Shown here in pieces: positions 9,559 to 22,262 of a stretch of DNA of 64,000 nucleotides (its first letter is position 1; each line of letters starts with the position of its first letter). This DNA is from Sipunculus nudus (taxonomy: Eukaryota > Annelida > Sipuncula > Golfingiida > Sipunculidae), in NCBI GenBank assembly GCA_026874595.1, contig CM049319.1:19641601-19705600 (forward strand), given 5' to 3'. The position numbers were made by a program, and so were the translations under genes. The notes under the pieces are model-generated. The model made no database searches and was not told the DNA's origin. It was given only the letters and a program-made list of their open reading frames with translations.

Positions 9559-12500
9559 AATTCTATATGCATCATTTTCAGAATTGCCACTCTTAATATA
9601 AGAGGACTTGGTTCAATAAGTAAACAGGACTCAGTGCATCAGAAAATTATAGGAAACAAAATTAATATTTTGTGTTTGCAGGAAACCTTTTTAAACCAGT
9701 TAGAATTTAATAATATAACTAAAAAATGGGGCGGGAGATTTATTTCCAGTGATTGTGTGAATCGCCATAACGGGGTTGCAATTTGGTTGTCAGACGAACC
9801 AGATTTTAATATACTACATACGGCTACGGATGCTGAAGGCAGAATTGTGAGTATACTTCTTTCCTTTGATAAATAGTTTTAACATTATTAATATATATTG
9901 TCCCACAGAAAGACATGAAAGAAGAAAGTTCCTTAAAAGCATACCAGAATACCTGTTAAATGATGATTTTGTTAAATATCCACTCATAGTTACTGGTGAT
10001 TTTAATTTCGTAGAAGATATTACTTTAGACAAACAGGGAGGCAGCACTACTTTAAAAGATTGTTTAGTCGGAATAAATGAATTCAGTGTAATTAAAGACA
10101 AACATATGTTGATTGATAGTTATCGCCATGTGAATCCCGCAGGAAAAATGTGCACATTTCATAATCTACATTTAAACATTCATACAAGAATAGATAGAAT
10201 ATATATAAGCCGTCTGATTCAGGTAAAAATGTGTACTATATCAAGAAATATTTTATCAGATCACGACATGGTTGTAACTGAAATCAAATATATACTACCA
10301 TATCCAAGGGTCCAGGCTACTGGCATTTTAATTGTTCCATTTTAGACGATAAGAAATATAATGAAACCATATGTGCCTATTGGGAATTTTGGCGAAAAGA
10401 TTCATTGTATAATACGGATATTTTATTATGGTGGGATATGGGGAAATTCAAATTAAAGGAAATAACCAGGGGCTATTGTAAAGCAAAGGTCAAGGCCGAA
10501 GAAAAGTACCGGTCAAATTTAGAACTTCTTTATAATTCCGAGTTGTTAAAGCACGAACAGGGGACGGGGGCCGACACAGAACACCTTCTAAATTTAAAAC
10601 ATGAGCTTAACATTTTGAATGAGAAACAGTCTAGGGCAGCGGCTATTCGGTGCAAGGTTGAATATCGGGAGCGGGGGGAGTCTTTGTCTAAATTCTTTGT
10701 GGGGTTAGAGAGACAAAGGGGACTTAAGCGGTCTATTATTTCTTTGAAAGACTCCCAGGGGCGGGTTCATTCAGACGTAACTACAATGCTAAAGATTGGG
10801 GTTTCATTTTATCAAAAGCTGTACACACACGAACGGACAGACCCCCAAGCGGAGAAAGTGTTTCTGTTGAACAATTCTGTTAAGTTAAGTCCGTCCTATT
10901 CAAACTCGTGTGAAGGAGAGATTACTTTCAATGAAGCGACACGCGCCCTTAAAGGATTTCATTTAGGTAAAAGCCCAGGCCTGGACGGCCTAACCGTTGA
11001 ATTTTATCGGCATTTTTGGCAGCTAATTGGACCTGATTTAGTTAAAGTTCTAAATTTTTCCTTCCAACACGGTACATTGTCATCTTCACAGAAGAAAGGA
11101 GTTATTTCTTTTATTTTTAAAAAAGGAGACCGTTTGCTATTGAAAAACTGGAGACCTATCACTTTATTAAATATGGACTACAAGATTTTAACCAAATGTT
11201 TAAGTAATAGAATGCGGGGGGTTTTGTGTCATATTATTCATCAAGATCAAACTTGTTCAGTCAAAGGTCGCTCGATTTTCCAAACAGCCAGTGTAATTAG
11301 GGACACCATCTCTTACATGAAACTTAACAGATTACCAGGGGCAATGATTTGCCTAGATCAAGAAAAAGCTTTTGATAGATTAAATTGGGATTTTATGTTT
11401 AAATGTTTGAGTAAATTTGGTTTCGGGACAGAGTTTATTTCATGGGTTCGTTTATGTTATACAGGTATACAAAGTTGTATTAAAATGAATGGATATGTTT
11501 CATCTTCCTTTAATCTGCATAGAGGTGCAAGACAGGGTTGCCCTTTAAGTCCATTGTTGTATGTTTTAGCAGCTGAAACTCTAGCCAAGGTAATACGTAA
11601 TGACATATATATAAAAGGTATCACATTACCAGATAAAAGTGAGCTAAAAATCCAGCAATATGCGGATGATACTACTATATTTGTTTCAAATGAAAATTCC
11701 ATATCCAAATGTTTTAATATTTTAACTGTCTTTCAGGATGCATCTGGAGCCAAAATTAATAAAGAGAAAACGGAAGGTCTGTGGTTGGGTAGCAATATAG
11801 GGCGGCATGATAAACCAGGAGGTATCGTATGGTCTTCGTCACATGTTAAAGTTTTAGGTGTTTATCTGGGAAATGATGACGTAAGCAAAGTTAATTGGAA
11901 CCCTAAGATTACAAAATTTCAAAATACGCTCTTTTTATGGGGGCAACGTAAATTAACATATACGGGGAAAGTCGTTGTCCTAAATTCTATTATATCAAGT
12001 GGATTATGGTATTCTTCATATATTATTAGTATGCCACACTGGGTAATTGAAAAGCTGGAAGCGTTACTATTAAAATTTTTCTGGGATTTTAGGAAACACT
12101 TGGTCAAAAAGGAGGTTATGTTTTTGTCTAGGGATAAAGGGGGTCAAGGTCTGGTAAATATTTCAGCAAAGATATCAGCCCAAAGAGTCAATTGGATATT
12201 TAAAGTTTTTAATATACGGCACAGATGTCGTATTTTAGCGGAATATTTCATTGGATGGTACAAAGACGTTACCTTTGGGAAATATATTTTGAGCTTTACT
12301 TATGACATAAACCGGAAAAATTGTAAAGGTCAGCCGACTGTATATAAAGAGACTCTAAAAGCATGTAAAGATTTAAATATTATTTGTAAACCAGGTAAGA
12401 TGGATAAAGGGGTAATTTTGAATCAAGTTTTGTTTTTAAACCAGCTTCTAGTAGATGAAAAGGAGAGAATGTTTATGTTAACAGACTTTATTCGAAATGG

Positions 12501-13391
12501 ATGCATATTAGTTAAACATATTTGGAACAGACGAATCGGTTATTTTGATATGTTTGATGAGGTAGTGAGAAAGTATAAAATTCCACATACTGATTGGTTT
12601 AGGACCAGGTACAAAAAGTTGATTAATTGTTTTCCATCCGAATGGGTTTCCGTGCTAAGGAAAGGCTCGGAGACAGTTTATAATTTAGACTATATAATCG
12701 ATCAGGGTAACAGTAAAATCTTAGAATCTGAGAAGTTTTCCACGAAGTCTATATATAATATTGTAATCGGAAATAGTCAACCTGTATGTATGTTAAGATG
12801 GAGGTGTATCTTTACAAATGCACTAGACGTGAAACACGTTTTTAAAAATTGTTATAGAGGTTTAAATGATAAATACCAGCTTGATGTTAACTGGAGATTT
12901 CTACATCTTGTGTTGCCAACAAATGATTTTTTATTTAAATGCAAAATCACAGCTACCAATTCATGTCATGTGTGTAATGAAACAGAAAGTAATTTGCATA
13001 TTTTTTCAGACTGTCAAACGGCTTTTAAATTTTGGATGGATATAAATTATTTATTTCAAGGAATCGCGGGCAAATACGTCAAGGTAAATATGTACACAAT
13101 TTGTTTTGGGTTCGGCCACAAATGGAGAGATTTGTCTGAAACGTCCATACAGCTACTTGATTTTTTATTAATAACTGGTAAATATGGAGTAATCGGAAGA
13201 AAGCGATCTTATCTCGTCCATTTAACCCCATTACTATGTTTAAGAACATTGTCATTAATAGAATTCGCCAAGAACATTTTTCTAGTGAGTATAAAGGGTC
13301 AGAGGGTGGAGATGTATTTAGAACGTTGTGGTGCCATAATAATATTTTATGTACTGTAGACGAGAACTTTGCTCTTTCCATCTTATTATGA
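9559..13391 (+). pseudogene. LINE ORF2: endonuclease and reverse transcriptase, frameshifted
   Basis: ORF2 is spread over three or four frames. Segment 1 (9559-9876) has the endonuclease start IATLNIRGL and the catalytic LCLQET. A shift near 9868-9872 leads to segment 2 (about 9866-10345) with TGDFNF, DRIYIS and the terminal SDHDMVV. A second shift near 10300-10310 leads to segment 3 (10309-13359). This carries reverse transcriptase motifs GKSPGLDGLTVEFY, LKNWRPITLLN, LDQEKAFDRLNWDF, GARQGCPLSPLLY and the catalytic YADD at 11659-11670. A C-terminal zinc motif CHVCNETESNLHIFSDC lies at 12964-13014. A further shift near 13185 restores a frame ending at TGA 13389-13391. Catalytic residues survive, so decay is fairly recent. 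No in-frame ATG follows the ORF1 stop, suggesting reinitiation or readthrough in the intact element. Confidence 0.88.
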
Positions 13392-13867
13392 GAACTTGAA
13401 TGATTAATGTGATCATGATCAAATGTATTCAATACATGGGTGTTGGGTTGGGTATTAATGTACTTTTTCTTGTACCTTGCCTTTTCTATTCCTCCCTTTC
13501 CTTTTCGTTGTTTGTTTGATGGTTAATTTAGCTAGTAGTTAAACTGTACCATGTCTACAAGGTTTTTCTGCGTCTAAATGTTGATATAGAGGATATAGAA
13601 TAACAACTATGCATACATAGAGGTCTATACATATATAGATGCGTATATATATATGTATATGTATATAAATTTCCCTTTGTCTAGAGACTTCGGTTCGAGG
13701 TAGATTGACCAAATTTGTTAGCTTGGGCGGCGCCAGATGGCGCTTGATGGTACATGACCATGGTACAAAAATTCAGTTGTCGTGATATTATTTCGATTTA
13801 TGGTTGATATTCTATCCATGCGCTTCTGCTAATGTATGTATAAATATACATAGGTAGATAAGTCGTT

Positions 13868-13901
<34 letters not shown>

Positions 13902-15479
13902 GGTACATAAACTCCTTTATTGAGGCCTTCTCGGTATAGTGATTCTTACCATAGACAGATGGCGCTAGGGTGACAGGCATTTAGCAAACATTCAGTTATT
14001 TCGTACTTCTTGCGTTAAGCAAGGCAGGGGTAACAAATATTACAATTTCGTCCGTATGTATGAAAAAGCGGAGCAGGTTGCTTCCGCTAGTGTGAAGTTA
14101 AAGCTTAAATTTCCCTTCTGATGTTCCTTTCCATTAATTGTATACTACAGTTTACTATTTCTCTTCTACCCCATGTCCTTTTCTTCCTACGCCTACTAAG
14201 TTAACCTATTGCCAGACGATATCCTTACAGAAGGCTGAGATTTTTATTGTACATTTTTGCCGCCAGAAGGCGATGTCTTCGTACTTGTTTGTTAGTAAGT
14301 GGGTTTTAATCTTGATTTCCTTTCTGACGTTTTCCTTCAACACTGGTGGTGGCCACTGAATCTGCTAAGTGGTAACTCTTCTTCCCCCCCCCCCCCCTTC
14401 TCTCCCCCTTTCTTCTTCTTTTCTTCCGTTTCTTCCTTCCATCCTTACGTCTTTTACCCATGCCTACAGAGTTAGATTATTGTTATAATACAGCCTTATA
14501 AAGTGTTTTGATTGCTTCAAATATTCGTTTGAGATTATGCGTTTTGAAAGGTGTGTGCTATATAGGATATATATATATATATATATATAAACATGTATGT
14601 ATAGCAAGGTTTATGTGAATTTTATTTTGGCGATATATATATACACAGATACTTTTTTTCAGAGGAATTGCTATGTTCAATGTCATTACTTCTTTCTTTC
14701 AGCTGTCTAAAGGAGCGCAAATATAGGTATTTATGTCTACATACAAATATGGGATTCCTATGTTAAAATTTTTTTTTTTTTTGTTTTATGTTTGTTTGTT
14801 TCCTCTTCCTTGTGGCTGTTAGTTACAATTTTGTTTCTCATCTGTACATATATGTTGCATGTTAGTTGCGAGCCACTAGGTGGCGCTCCTAGAGTATTTT
14901 GTATTGTGCATGGCTTTGGGTCCTTCTTTCTTTGGTTTTCTCGGGAAAGTTGGGATACCCTTTTGTAATATAGGTTAGCGCCTTGGTAAGTTTTAAGTCA
15001 ACAAAGATTCTTTAAATGGAGACGGGTTTAACTAGTCTCAGGTTATGTGAACTACTATGTTGGTGTTAGGTTTTTATGGGCAGGGTTTTGTTTGGTTTTG
15101 TTTTGGAATGACATTTTGATTTGATTCAGGGTTGGGCTTTATTTAGTATTATGCGGGATTGTTTTACTGTATTCAGTGCATGGTGTCTGGTATATAATAA
15201 GCTGTCATGAATTCTTCTTTTTCAGGTTATGGACTCAAAATGATAAATCGTATATACAGGTATATGTTTGTATATAATTTGTATATACATATACTTGGAC
15301 ATTTTTCGTAAGTTTTTTTTTTTTTTTTTTTACTTTCCTTCAGGTTTGTGGACTTTTTGGTTATGCATATATATGCATTATGATTGTTTTGTATTATGCA
15401 TGTCAACACCAAGAAGGTTGGTGATTTCTGTAAATATGATTGTACATGATTTGATTTTATAAAACAATATAAAAAAAAA
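13392..15479 (+). other. LINE 3' UTR with A-rich tail
   Basis: A non-coding 2.1 kb tail runs from the ORF2 stop to the AATATAAAAAAAAA end. It contains (TA)n and GTATATA tracts (about 13640-13660, 13869-13895, 14568-14590), a 16-base C run near 14383-14398, and poly-T runs near 14770 and 15310. The sequence immediately after it is the right target duplication. No ORF here resembles a protein. Confidence 0.75.
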
Positions 15480-15494
15480 GATCCACAATGCGAT
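15480..15494 (+). repeat. right target-site duplication of the LINE
   Basis: Exact second copy of GATCCACAATGCGAT, followed by the presumed pre-insertion sequence TCCCGTCCTGCAACGACGG. Confidence 0.92.
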
Positions 15495-15954
15495 TCCCGT
15501 CCTGCAACGACGGCATTATTTGTTAACAAGATGTTTATAGTTTTATTTCATAGTTTTAAGACAAAATTGTATATATTTCGTGATAGAAAGTTTTCTTTGG
15601 TGACCTCTGTTTATATTGTTATGATTTATAGTAAGATTATTGCAGTAGATTTAGATTTCGTTTGAATTAAATAAAAAACATAACTTATGTGATTTCTTTA
15701 ATTATCATAAATGTAATAATATGTGTATTTAAAAAAGCGTATAATGTTTTATTTATTTATTTATTTCTGTTTAAGGTTGCTTGCGTAGATGTTTTTGTTT
15801 GAAGGTGTTTGTGTAAATGTGTGTCCTGAAATGTGTGCACTCGAGTTCTTCCAATGATTAAATTCACATTATAGGTTAATCAGCTAGGACTTAATACGTA
15901 GCAGTGTATATAAGTAGTAATTAGGTAGCCCAGTAGAACGGCGGCTAGTAATGA

Positions 15955-16150
15955 GATAGCCCGGCGGCCGAAATGGTGCCCCGCCGCCCAAGTCGCGGCC
16001 GATATGGTTGACTAGCCAGAGTAAGGGCCAAGCAGTGACATCGTTGGGGTTGCGGCCGAAATGGTTGCCCGCAGGGCGCTGGCGGCCGATACGGTCGATT
16101 TTAGGCCCGTGGCCGATATCGCCGGCGGCCGAAATTGACCTATACCTTCC
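15955..16150 (-). repeat. GC-rich dispersed repeat built on TCGGCCGC motifs, copy 2 (inverted)
   Basis: Its reverse complement aligns with 7085-7270 over most of its length, with shared phrases GGGCAACCATT, CCCCAACGATG and GGGCGGCGGGGCAC. The ATTTCGGCCGC motif recurs at least five times. Confidence 0.65.
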
Positions 16151-16690
16151 TGTAAGACTGGGTCCTTTCACCAGATAGCGCTTCTGTGCTGAAATTACCA
16201 GTAAACCTACTAGTTAACTTGCCCATCAAAACGGACTCCTCAGTTGCTTCTTTTAGTGACTGACGCAATGTGGAGTCCAAAGATTGTCCCAGCAGTTAAC
16301 TGTGATTATGACACTTCACACTCAACTGTGAGATTTAACATATATCAATTGATTAATGTTCAGTACTTCTATGTGTATTATATATATATTTGACCACTGA
16401 AAAACATTATACTGTTCTATTCTCAGCAAGTATGAACATTATAGTACACAGAGCTAAACGCATTATACACTGAGGACTGCCGCGGAATGCAAATTGCGGC
16501 GGCTTCAATTCCCTCTGTGCAGTTAAAGCAGTTGTTGATGTTACAGGTGCTTCATGCTTTCCAGAATAGCTATTTTTATTACAGGCCTTTCAACATACTA
16601 CATGATGTGAACATTGGTATGTTAAAACCATAGGAAATAGTTTTATTCAATTTCCTTTCTAAGAGTTACAAATCGTATCGTTCTATAACT

Positions 16691-16874
16691 ATATTTATTC
16701 AAAATATGAATAGTCATATTTATAAGAAACATGCGTAAGCAAAAATCTCGAATTACAACACGCGTACTTGCATTGAATAATATAGAACAATACTTTGTCC
16801 TGTAACTTCGTTAACAAATGTATATGAAAGGATAGCAAACCAGGTTTCAATTGTCGTGACGTATTTTAAGCAAA
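16691..16874 (+). repeat. 184-bp direct repeat, right copy
   Basis: Near-identical to 7349-7532. It runs directly into the 340-bp tandem array that follows. Confidence 0.8.
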
Positions 16875-16939
16875 AAGGAAATTTTATCATCTGTATGGTA
16901 GTATATACCCATTCAACTGAGGCATCAAACAGATTAACA

Positions 16940-18680
16940 AACATGCCAAGAATAGAGAAAAAATGCATAAAAAAACAGGTGGCTCCACCAGTCTAAAGAA
17001 ACTAATAAAAAGACTTAATGGTCAATATGCATGCAAAGAACCATGATGATCTCTGCATTAGTTGTTCAGATACTTCAGCTTTTGTATCAAATTTTCCATT
17101 ATTCTGAGGGATACTTCGGAGTCCTATATAGCTTGAAGGTTATTGGTAACAGAGACCTAATTTCAGGTTATCACAGACACTTTTCATGGGCCTCCTTGCA
17201 TGACAAGAATGAAGATTCTAGGTCCAGTTGTTACAATTTGTGCCATGTAAACAGATGACAGCATCCTTAAAGGTCTCAAAAATAGAGAAAAAAATCGAAA
17301 AATTGAATAAAATATAGATGGCACCACCAGTCTACAGAAACTGATGAAACACTCCATAAACAATATCTATCCAAAGAATCATGGTGATCTCTGCATCAGT
17401 TATTGAGATACTGCAGCTTTTGTATCAATTTGTTCAGTATTCTGAGGGATACTTCGGAGTCCTATAGCTTAATTGAAGGATATGGGAAACAGAGACCTAA
17501 TTTCGGGTTTCCACAGACACTTTCATGGGCCTCCTTGCATGAAAAGAATGAAGATTCTAGGTCCAGTTGTTACAATTTGTACCCTGTTGACAGATAACCA
17601 TATCTTTAAAGGTCTCAAAAATAGAGAAAAAAAATTGTAAAAGATTGAAAAAAATAGAGGTGGCGCACCCAGTCTGCAGAAACTGAAGGAACACCTCATG
17701 ATAAATGTGTATGCCAAAAATCATGACCATCAGTGTTGTAGTTATTGAGATACTGCAGTTTTTGTATCAAATTTTTCATTATTCTTAGGGGTATTTTGGA
17801 GCCATACAGCTTAAAGGATATGGGTAACAGAGACCTAATTTCAGTTTTCCATGGAGACTTTTCATGGGTCTCCCTGTGTGTCAAGAATGAAGATTCTAGG
17901 TCCAGTCTATACGATTTGTGCCCTGTTAACAGATGTTCATATCTTTAAAGGTCGCAAAAGTAGAGAAAAAAATTCGTTAAAAACCCGAACAATTATACGT
18001 GGTGCCACCAGTCTGCAGAAACTGATGAAACATTCCATGATCAATATCCATGCAAACAATTATGGTGATCTCTGCATTAGTTGTTCAGCTTTTGTATCAA
18101 ATTTTCCATTATTCCGAGCTGTACTTTGGAGTGCCATAGCTCAAAGGATATGGGTAACAGAGACCTACTTTCTGGTTTCCATGGAGGCTTTTCATAGGTC
18201 TCTCACTGTGTCAAGAATGAGGATTCTAGGTCCAGTCGTTACGATTTGTGCCCTGTTAACAGATGTTCACATTTTTAAAGGTCTCAAAAATAGAGAAAAA
18301 AAATCGTAAAAAATCGAAAAATACAGGTGGCGCCACCAGTCTGAAGGGACTGATTGAACATCTCATGATCAATATGTATGCCAAAAATCATGACCATCAG
18401 TGATGTAGTTAACGAGATATTGAAGTTTTTGTATGAATTTTTTTTGACTATTCTGGGGGATACTATGGGGCCCAATAGCTCGAAGGATATGGGTAACAGA
18501 GACCTGATTTCTGGTGTCCAAGAAGATTTTTCATCGACCTCTCAGAATATCAAGTTACAAGATTCCAGCGGTTACGATTTGTGCCAGGTTAACGAACAGA
18601 CGGACAGACGGACAGACAGACAGACGGACGACGGACAAAGAGTGATCGCTATAGCTCAGCATGACTGAAAGTCAGCATTT
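16940..18680 (+). repeat. tandem array of five 340-bp units with a GACGG cap
   Basis: Units are marked by a GGTGGCNCCACCAGTCT phrase at 16979, 17317, 17659, 17998 and 18326 (spacings 338, 342, 339 and 328). Each contains AATCATG-TGATCTCTGCAT, AGCTTTTGTATCAA, GAAGATTCTAGGTCCAG and a GTCTCAAAAATAGAGAAAAAA stretch. The array ends with a (GACGGACA)n tract at 18596-18640, GCTATAGCTCAG and a short hairpin TGACTGAAAGTCA. The many 60-150 aa ORFs are repeat artefacts, similar to each other because the units are. Confidence 0.85.
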
Positions 18681-19597
18681 TTTTTTTTTTTTTTTACTTC
18701 TGAAATTAAATATTCATTTAAATTTCATATGATCAACGTTACACATGATAATAAAAGAGCTATTTTGCCAAACGACAAAGGAACTTAACAAAGGGAAAAT
18801 GCTATCCTTTGGTATTTTTTTTGGGGGGGGGGGTGGATTCAAAGCGGCTGGAGCTCAAATTTTGCAATTTTTTTTACTGAAATCAAAATAAATGTTTTTG
18901 AAGTGGGGGTTAGGTCCAAACTGAAAAAAAATTCTTTGTTGCCTTTATTATACATATTCATTTAGTTAATTAATAAAGTGCCATGGAAGGGTCAAAGACT
19001 CTTTTAGTGACATTTTAGTAACATCAATATATGAAAAGGCCTATGGAGCGAAATCGTAGTGGGAGCATAATACGATATAATATACTAAGAGTATAATAAT
19101 ATAATCAAATAAATTGCCAGTATTGAGTAAATTTAAAGTATCATAATGTAATATTTCATCTGGCAATATTGAAATTCTTGTAAACTAATTCTTCAATTAC
19201 CGGTGTACTGCTTATCCTAACATAGTTCATTTGGTTTGAACTTGATGGTTTATCATAACCCTCTCTTTAATCTAGTCATTAACCTAATTACCTTTTCGGT
19301 TCCAGTTAATTATATCAAACTCAACCATAACAGACATGCTTACATAAAAAAGAGACAAATATCTACATATTCTTTTACTTTTACACATTATGGTCGGGTA
19401 ATGGGTTACGACTATTCAACCCTTTTTTTTGTGTGTTGGTTTTGGGAATTTGACGGCCGGAGCATTTTTGACTTAAACGCGCGGGAGGGAGTGACACCTA
19501 TCGGCAAAAGCAAAAACTAAACTTTAAAAGCAAGAAACCTCCCCCCACTCATGGACGCTTCTTTTATTTTAACTTTAATTAAGGGCTTAACTCAGGG
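18681..19597. other. unassigned intergenic sequence
   Basis: AT-rich sequence with poly-T and poly-G runs near 18680-18700 and 18820-18835. The 94-codon ORF at 19236-19520 matches no family I know. Nothing else supported. Confidence 0.5.
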
Positions 19598-19679
19598 GCG
19601 GATACAGATTTAGGAAAGGGGGGGGGGTCCAATGCAGGAGGACTAATAAAAACAATAAGACAAGGCCTCAGGCCTAATG

Positions 19680-21625
19680 CGAACCTGTGCAATGGTTTAT
19701 ACACAAGGTATAATGCTTCAATGCTGGGCCATTACTTTTCAAGTAGGCCCACGTGTCTTGTATATGACGAAGGTATCAGAGATATATACATATACATATG
19801 CCCAATTTCAGGCTGATATCCCCTCCTGAGAAATAAGCAGGGTTATACACTGTGCAAAAACTATTGTAGGTGGTGCCACCAGTCTTGTATATGACAAACC
19901 TTTACGATATGTATAAATATGCCCAATTTCAGGCTGATATATCAAATTCCTCTGGATAAATTAGCAGGCACATACACTGTGCAAAGTCATTGTAGGTGGC
20001 GACACCTGTCTTGTGAACGAGAACGCCATCAAGGCCCATGATAGGTCAAAATATCAGGCCAATACATCAATATTCTCTTGAGTTTGATTCACTGGCTTAA
20101 TTAGGTGAGACCAGTGTGAAAGGCAGTTGCCCCGAATGAACTGTGACAAATTTCTAGCTCAAGCTACTGCACTGAGTGAACTCTTGACCTGCACCTGGCT
20201 GGACTGAGTGAACTTTTGACCTATTGCATAATCTGACACAGTTGGCAGTTTGTCAAAGTTATAATTAGATCCAGACTGACCTTTGGTGCCAAATCTTATA
20301 CAGTGGGCGGTCTGACAAAGTTATGAATAGAATGCAGCTACTGCACTGAGTGAACTCTTGTCCTATACCTGGCTGCACTGAGTGAACTCTCGACCTGTTG
20401 CCTAATCTGATACAGTTTGCCAAAGCTATAAATAGATCAAGGCTGACCTTTGGCCTGTTGCAAAATCTGAAATGGTTGACAGTCTGCAATGCTATTTAAC
20501 CTGAAATCTAAATGTCTAGTGGCATGATGTAATAGATGCTGATAAACTGCTGCCAGGCTAAATGTTACTTTACACAGCTAACATATAAGGTAAAATGACT
20601 CAATGCAATCTCCATAATTCAGCCAAAAATCATTCATGAGGAACCATTAAAGACAATTATTATAAGAATTATTGTGGGGATTATTCTTGTTAATTATTAC
20701 ACAAATTGGCTTCAGTGGCGTCAGTCGAAAAGCATTTTACAGGCTTATAACTCATATAGGAAGATACAGCAAACTGGCTAAGTTCAGCTTCCTGTAACTC
20801 AGCCAAAAAGCTCTAAACCAAAACCATTTGAACAAATTCGAATTATCAATTTCTAAGGATAATTAATGTGTAATATTTAAAAAATGTGGCCCAGTGGTTT
20901 TTGAGAAGAAGATCTTTGTAGCCACTGAGATAAAATGGGCTGTTATGCCATATGACTAAATTTAGCTTCCCATAACTGGGGCAAAAGTCACTGAACTGAG
21001 ACCATTTGAACAAAATTCAGAAAGCACTACCTAAGATCATTTCTTTGCGGTATCAAACAATTTGCCATATGGTTTCAGAGTAGAAGTTCTTTGTAGTCCT
21101 TAGTGCGATACAGGCACTGATGACCCCCAGTACAAAAAAGGCCGAAGCAGGTGGCGCCACCAATACCTCAGTTTCAGATATGACTCAGGTGACCAAAATT
21201 GGCCAAAAATTTGGTGATGATAGCTCCAGCCGTTTCTGAGATTGTAATTTTAGTATGGTTTTTTGGACAGGTGACTAAGTGCAACTTCCTGTAACTCGGC
21301 CAAAAATCACCAAACTGGAACCATTCGAACAAACTTGAGAGAGATTGTTTCTGAGATTATTTTTTTGTGAAATATTGGACAGTTTGGCTGAACAGTTTCG
21401 GAGAAGAAGATTTTTTAAAGGTTTTTAGCTTTTTCTCTATAAAATCGAAGAAAATGCATCTAGCCAGAAAATAAGCAAAATCCGAAAGTTTTTTACATGA
21501 CTAGTTTTTTGCATAAAATATGGTAATGCTAACTCCTACCGTTTTCAAGATAGTATGGGTTAACGTACAGACGACGGACGACGGCCGACGGACGACGCCA
21601 CACCATCGCATAAGCTCACAGGTTC
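19680..21625 (+). repeat. inserted block with short inverted ends and tandem repeats
   Basis: Bounded by GCGAACCTGTG (about 19680) and CACAGGTTCG (about 21617-21626). Inside are degenerate units around AGGCTGATAT and GTGGTGCCACC (19760-20010), a 174-bp tandem duplication around AGCTACTGCACTGAG (20162 and 20336), and repeated AACT(C/G)GGCCAAAAATCAC modules (20640-21330). A perfect GGTGGCGCCACC lies at 21150-21161, and a GACGACGG tract at 21556-21590. The 21150-21560 part is present inverted at 61440-61823. Confidence 0.55.
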
Positions 21626-21714
21626 GTTAAAAATGGTCTCAAGGTCCGGAAAAGGGTGGTCCAGGCCGCAAAATGTGTCAGAAACACTTAAAGAAAGGTT
21701 GCTTCGGATGAAAC

Positions 21715-21735
21715 CCCCCCCCCCCCCCTCCCCCC
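21715..21735 (+). repeat. poly-C tract
   Basis: A long C run broken by one T. A further C run follows the (TA)n at 21927-21940. Confidence 0.9.
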
Positions 21736-21876
21736 GATGCGATTCTGTAAATTAAGAAGCTTCTGATTAATTGAACACACAGTTTAAAGTATACAAAGTA
21801 TAAGATCAACTTCTGTAAGTATGGCTTTTAACATATATTTTTATAAATTTTAGATATCTTAACCGAGAAAATTGCA

Positions 21877-21881
<5 letters not shown>

Positions 21882-21926
<45 letters not shown>
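21882..21926. repeat. (TA)n microsatellite
   Basis: Uninterrupted TA dinucleotides. The apparent YIYIYI ORF on the minus strand is an artefact of it. Confidence 0.95.
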
Positions 21927-21927
<1 letters not shown>

Positions 21928-22262
21928 CCCCCCCCCCCCCCATTTGTTGGCAAGGGGTGATGGTCAATGTAATCCCCCCCTTCCCCCCACTATTCAAGGA
22001 AAAATATTTTAATATTGCATATGAAATATATTAATAAATATAATTATAGATTCATGTCTTTTTCCACTGCACAGTCGTGTTTTTGATATAACAGTGTTAC
22101 TATTGAAAACATTCAGTTCTTTTTGCATGTATATAATAAAATGACACGCATAATCAGGTTTACATTGAGCGAAGTGTTACCGAAAGTTTGATATGATGGT
22201 GGAAACATCTTAAGCGGAACGTGAAATGTTTGTGCCTAAAAAAAATGTTACTCATTCATATA

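Larger units (their letters stand above)
8297..15479 (+). mobile_element. non-LTR retrotransposon (LINE), Tx1/L1-like, about 7.2 kb
   Basis: A two-ORF LINE is bounded by exact 15-bp target duplications and ends in a short A tail. Its order is a 74-nt leader, ORF1 (RRM-like region plus CCHC knuckle), ORF2 (APE-type endonuclease, reverse transcriptase, C-terminal Cys/His motif) and a long 3' UTR of about 2.1 kb with microsatellites. The RT motif LKNWRPITLLNMDYKILTK and the GPGYWHFN-like junction after the endonuclease point to the L1/Tx1 group, and the ORF1 CCHC knuckle supports Tx1. ORF1 is open, but ORF2 carries at least three frameshifts, so this copy is dead. The first bases match the 5' end of U1 snRNA. 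Confidence 0.92.
19606..21740 (+). mobile_element. GGCGGATCCAGG-type MITE split by a nested repeat block
   Basis: The left 70 bp or so (GGGGCGGATACAG-ATTTAGGAAAGG, GGAGGACTAA, AAGGCCTCAGGCC) correspond to the start of the complete copy at 52204-52377. The remainder (GGTCTCAAGGTCCGGAAAAGG to the poly-C at 21716-21735) lies 2 kb further on. The interruption, about 19680-21625, begins CGAACCTGTG and ends with its reverse complement CACAGGTTCG, so it looks like an inserted element. Confidence 0.45.

Noticed and set aside
7349-16874. The 184-bp direct repeats as LTRs of one retrotransposon
   Set aside because: No TG/CA ends, no primer-binding site or polypurine tract, and the interior is an independent LINE with its own target duplication.
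16979-18600. Regularly spaced repeats as a possible CRISPR array
   Set aside because: The units are 340 bp with no short identical repeat and unique spacer pattern, and the genome is eukaryotic.
16884-18668. Set of similar 60-150 aa ORFs (RMKILGP, CALLTDV phrases) that look like a small gene family
   Set aside because: They recur only because the 340-bp units recur. Frames differ between units and stops are frequent.
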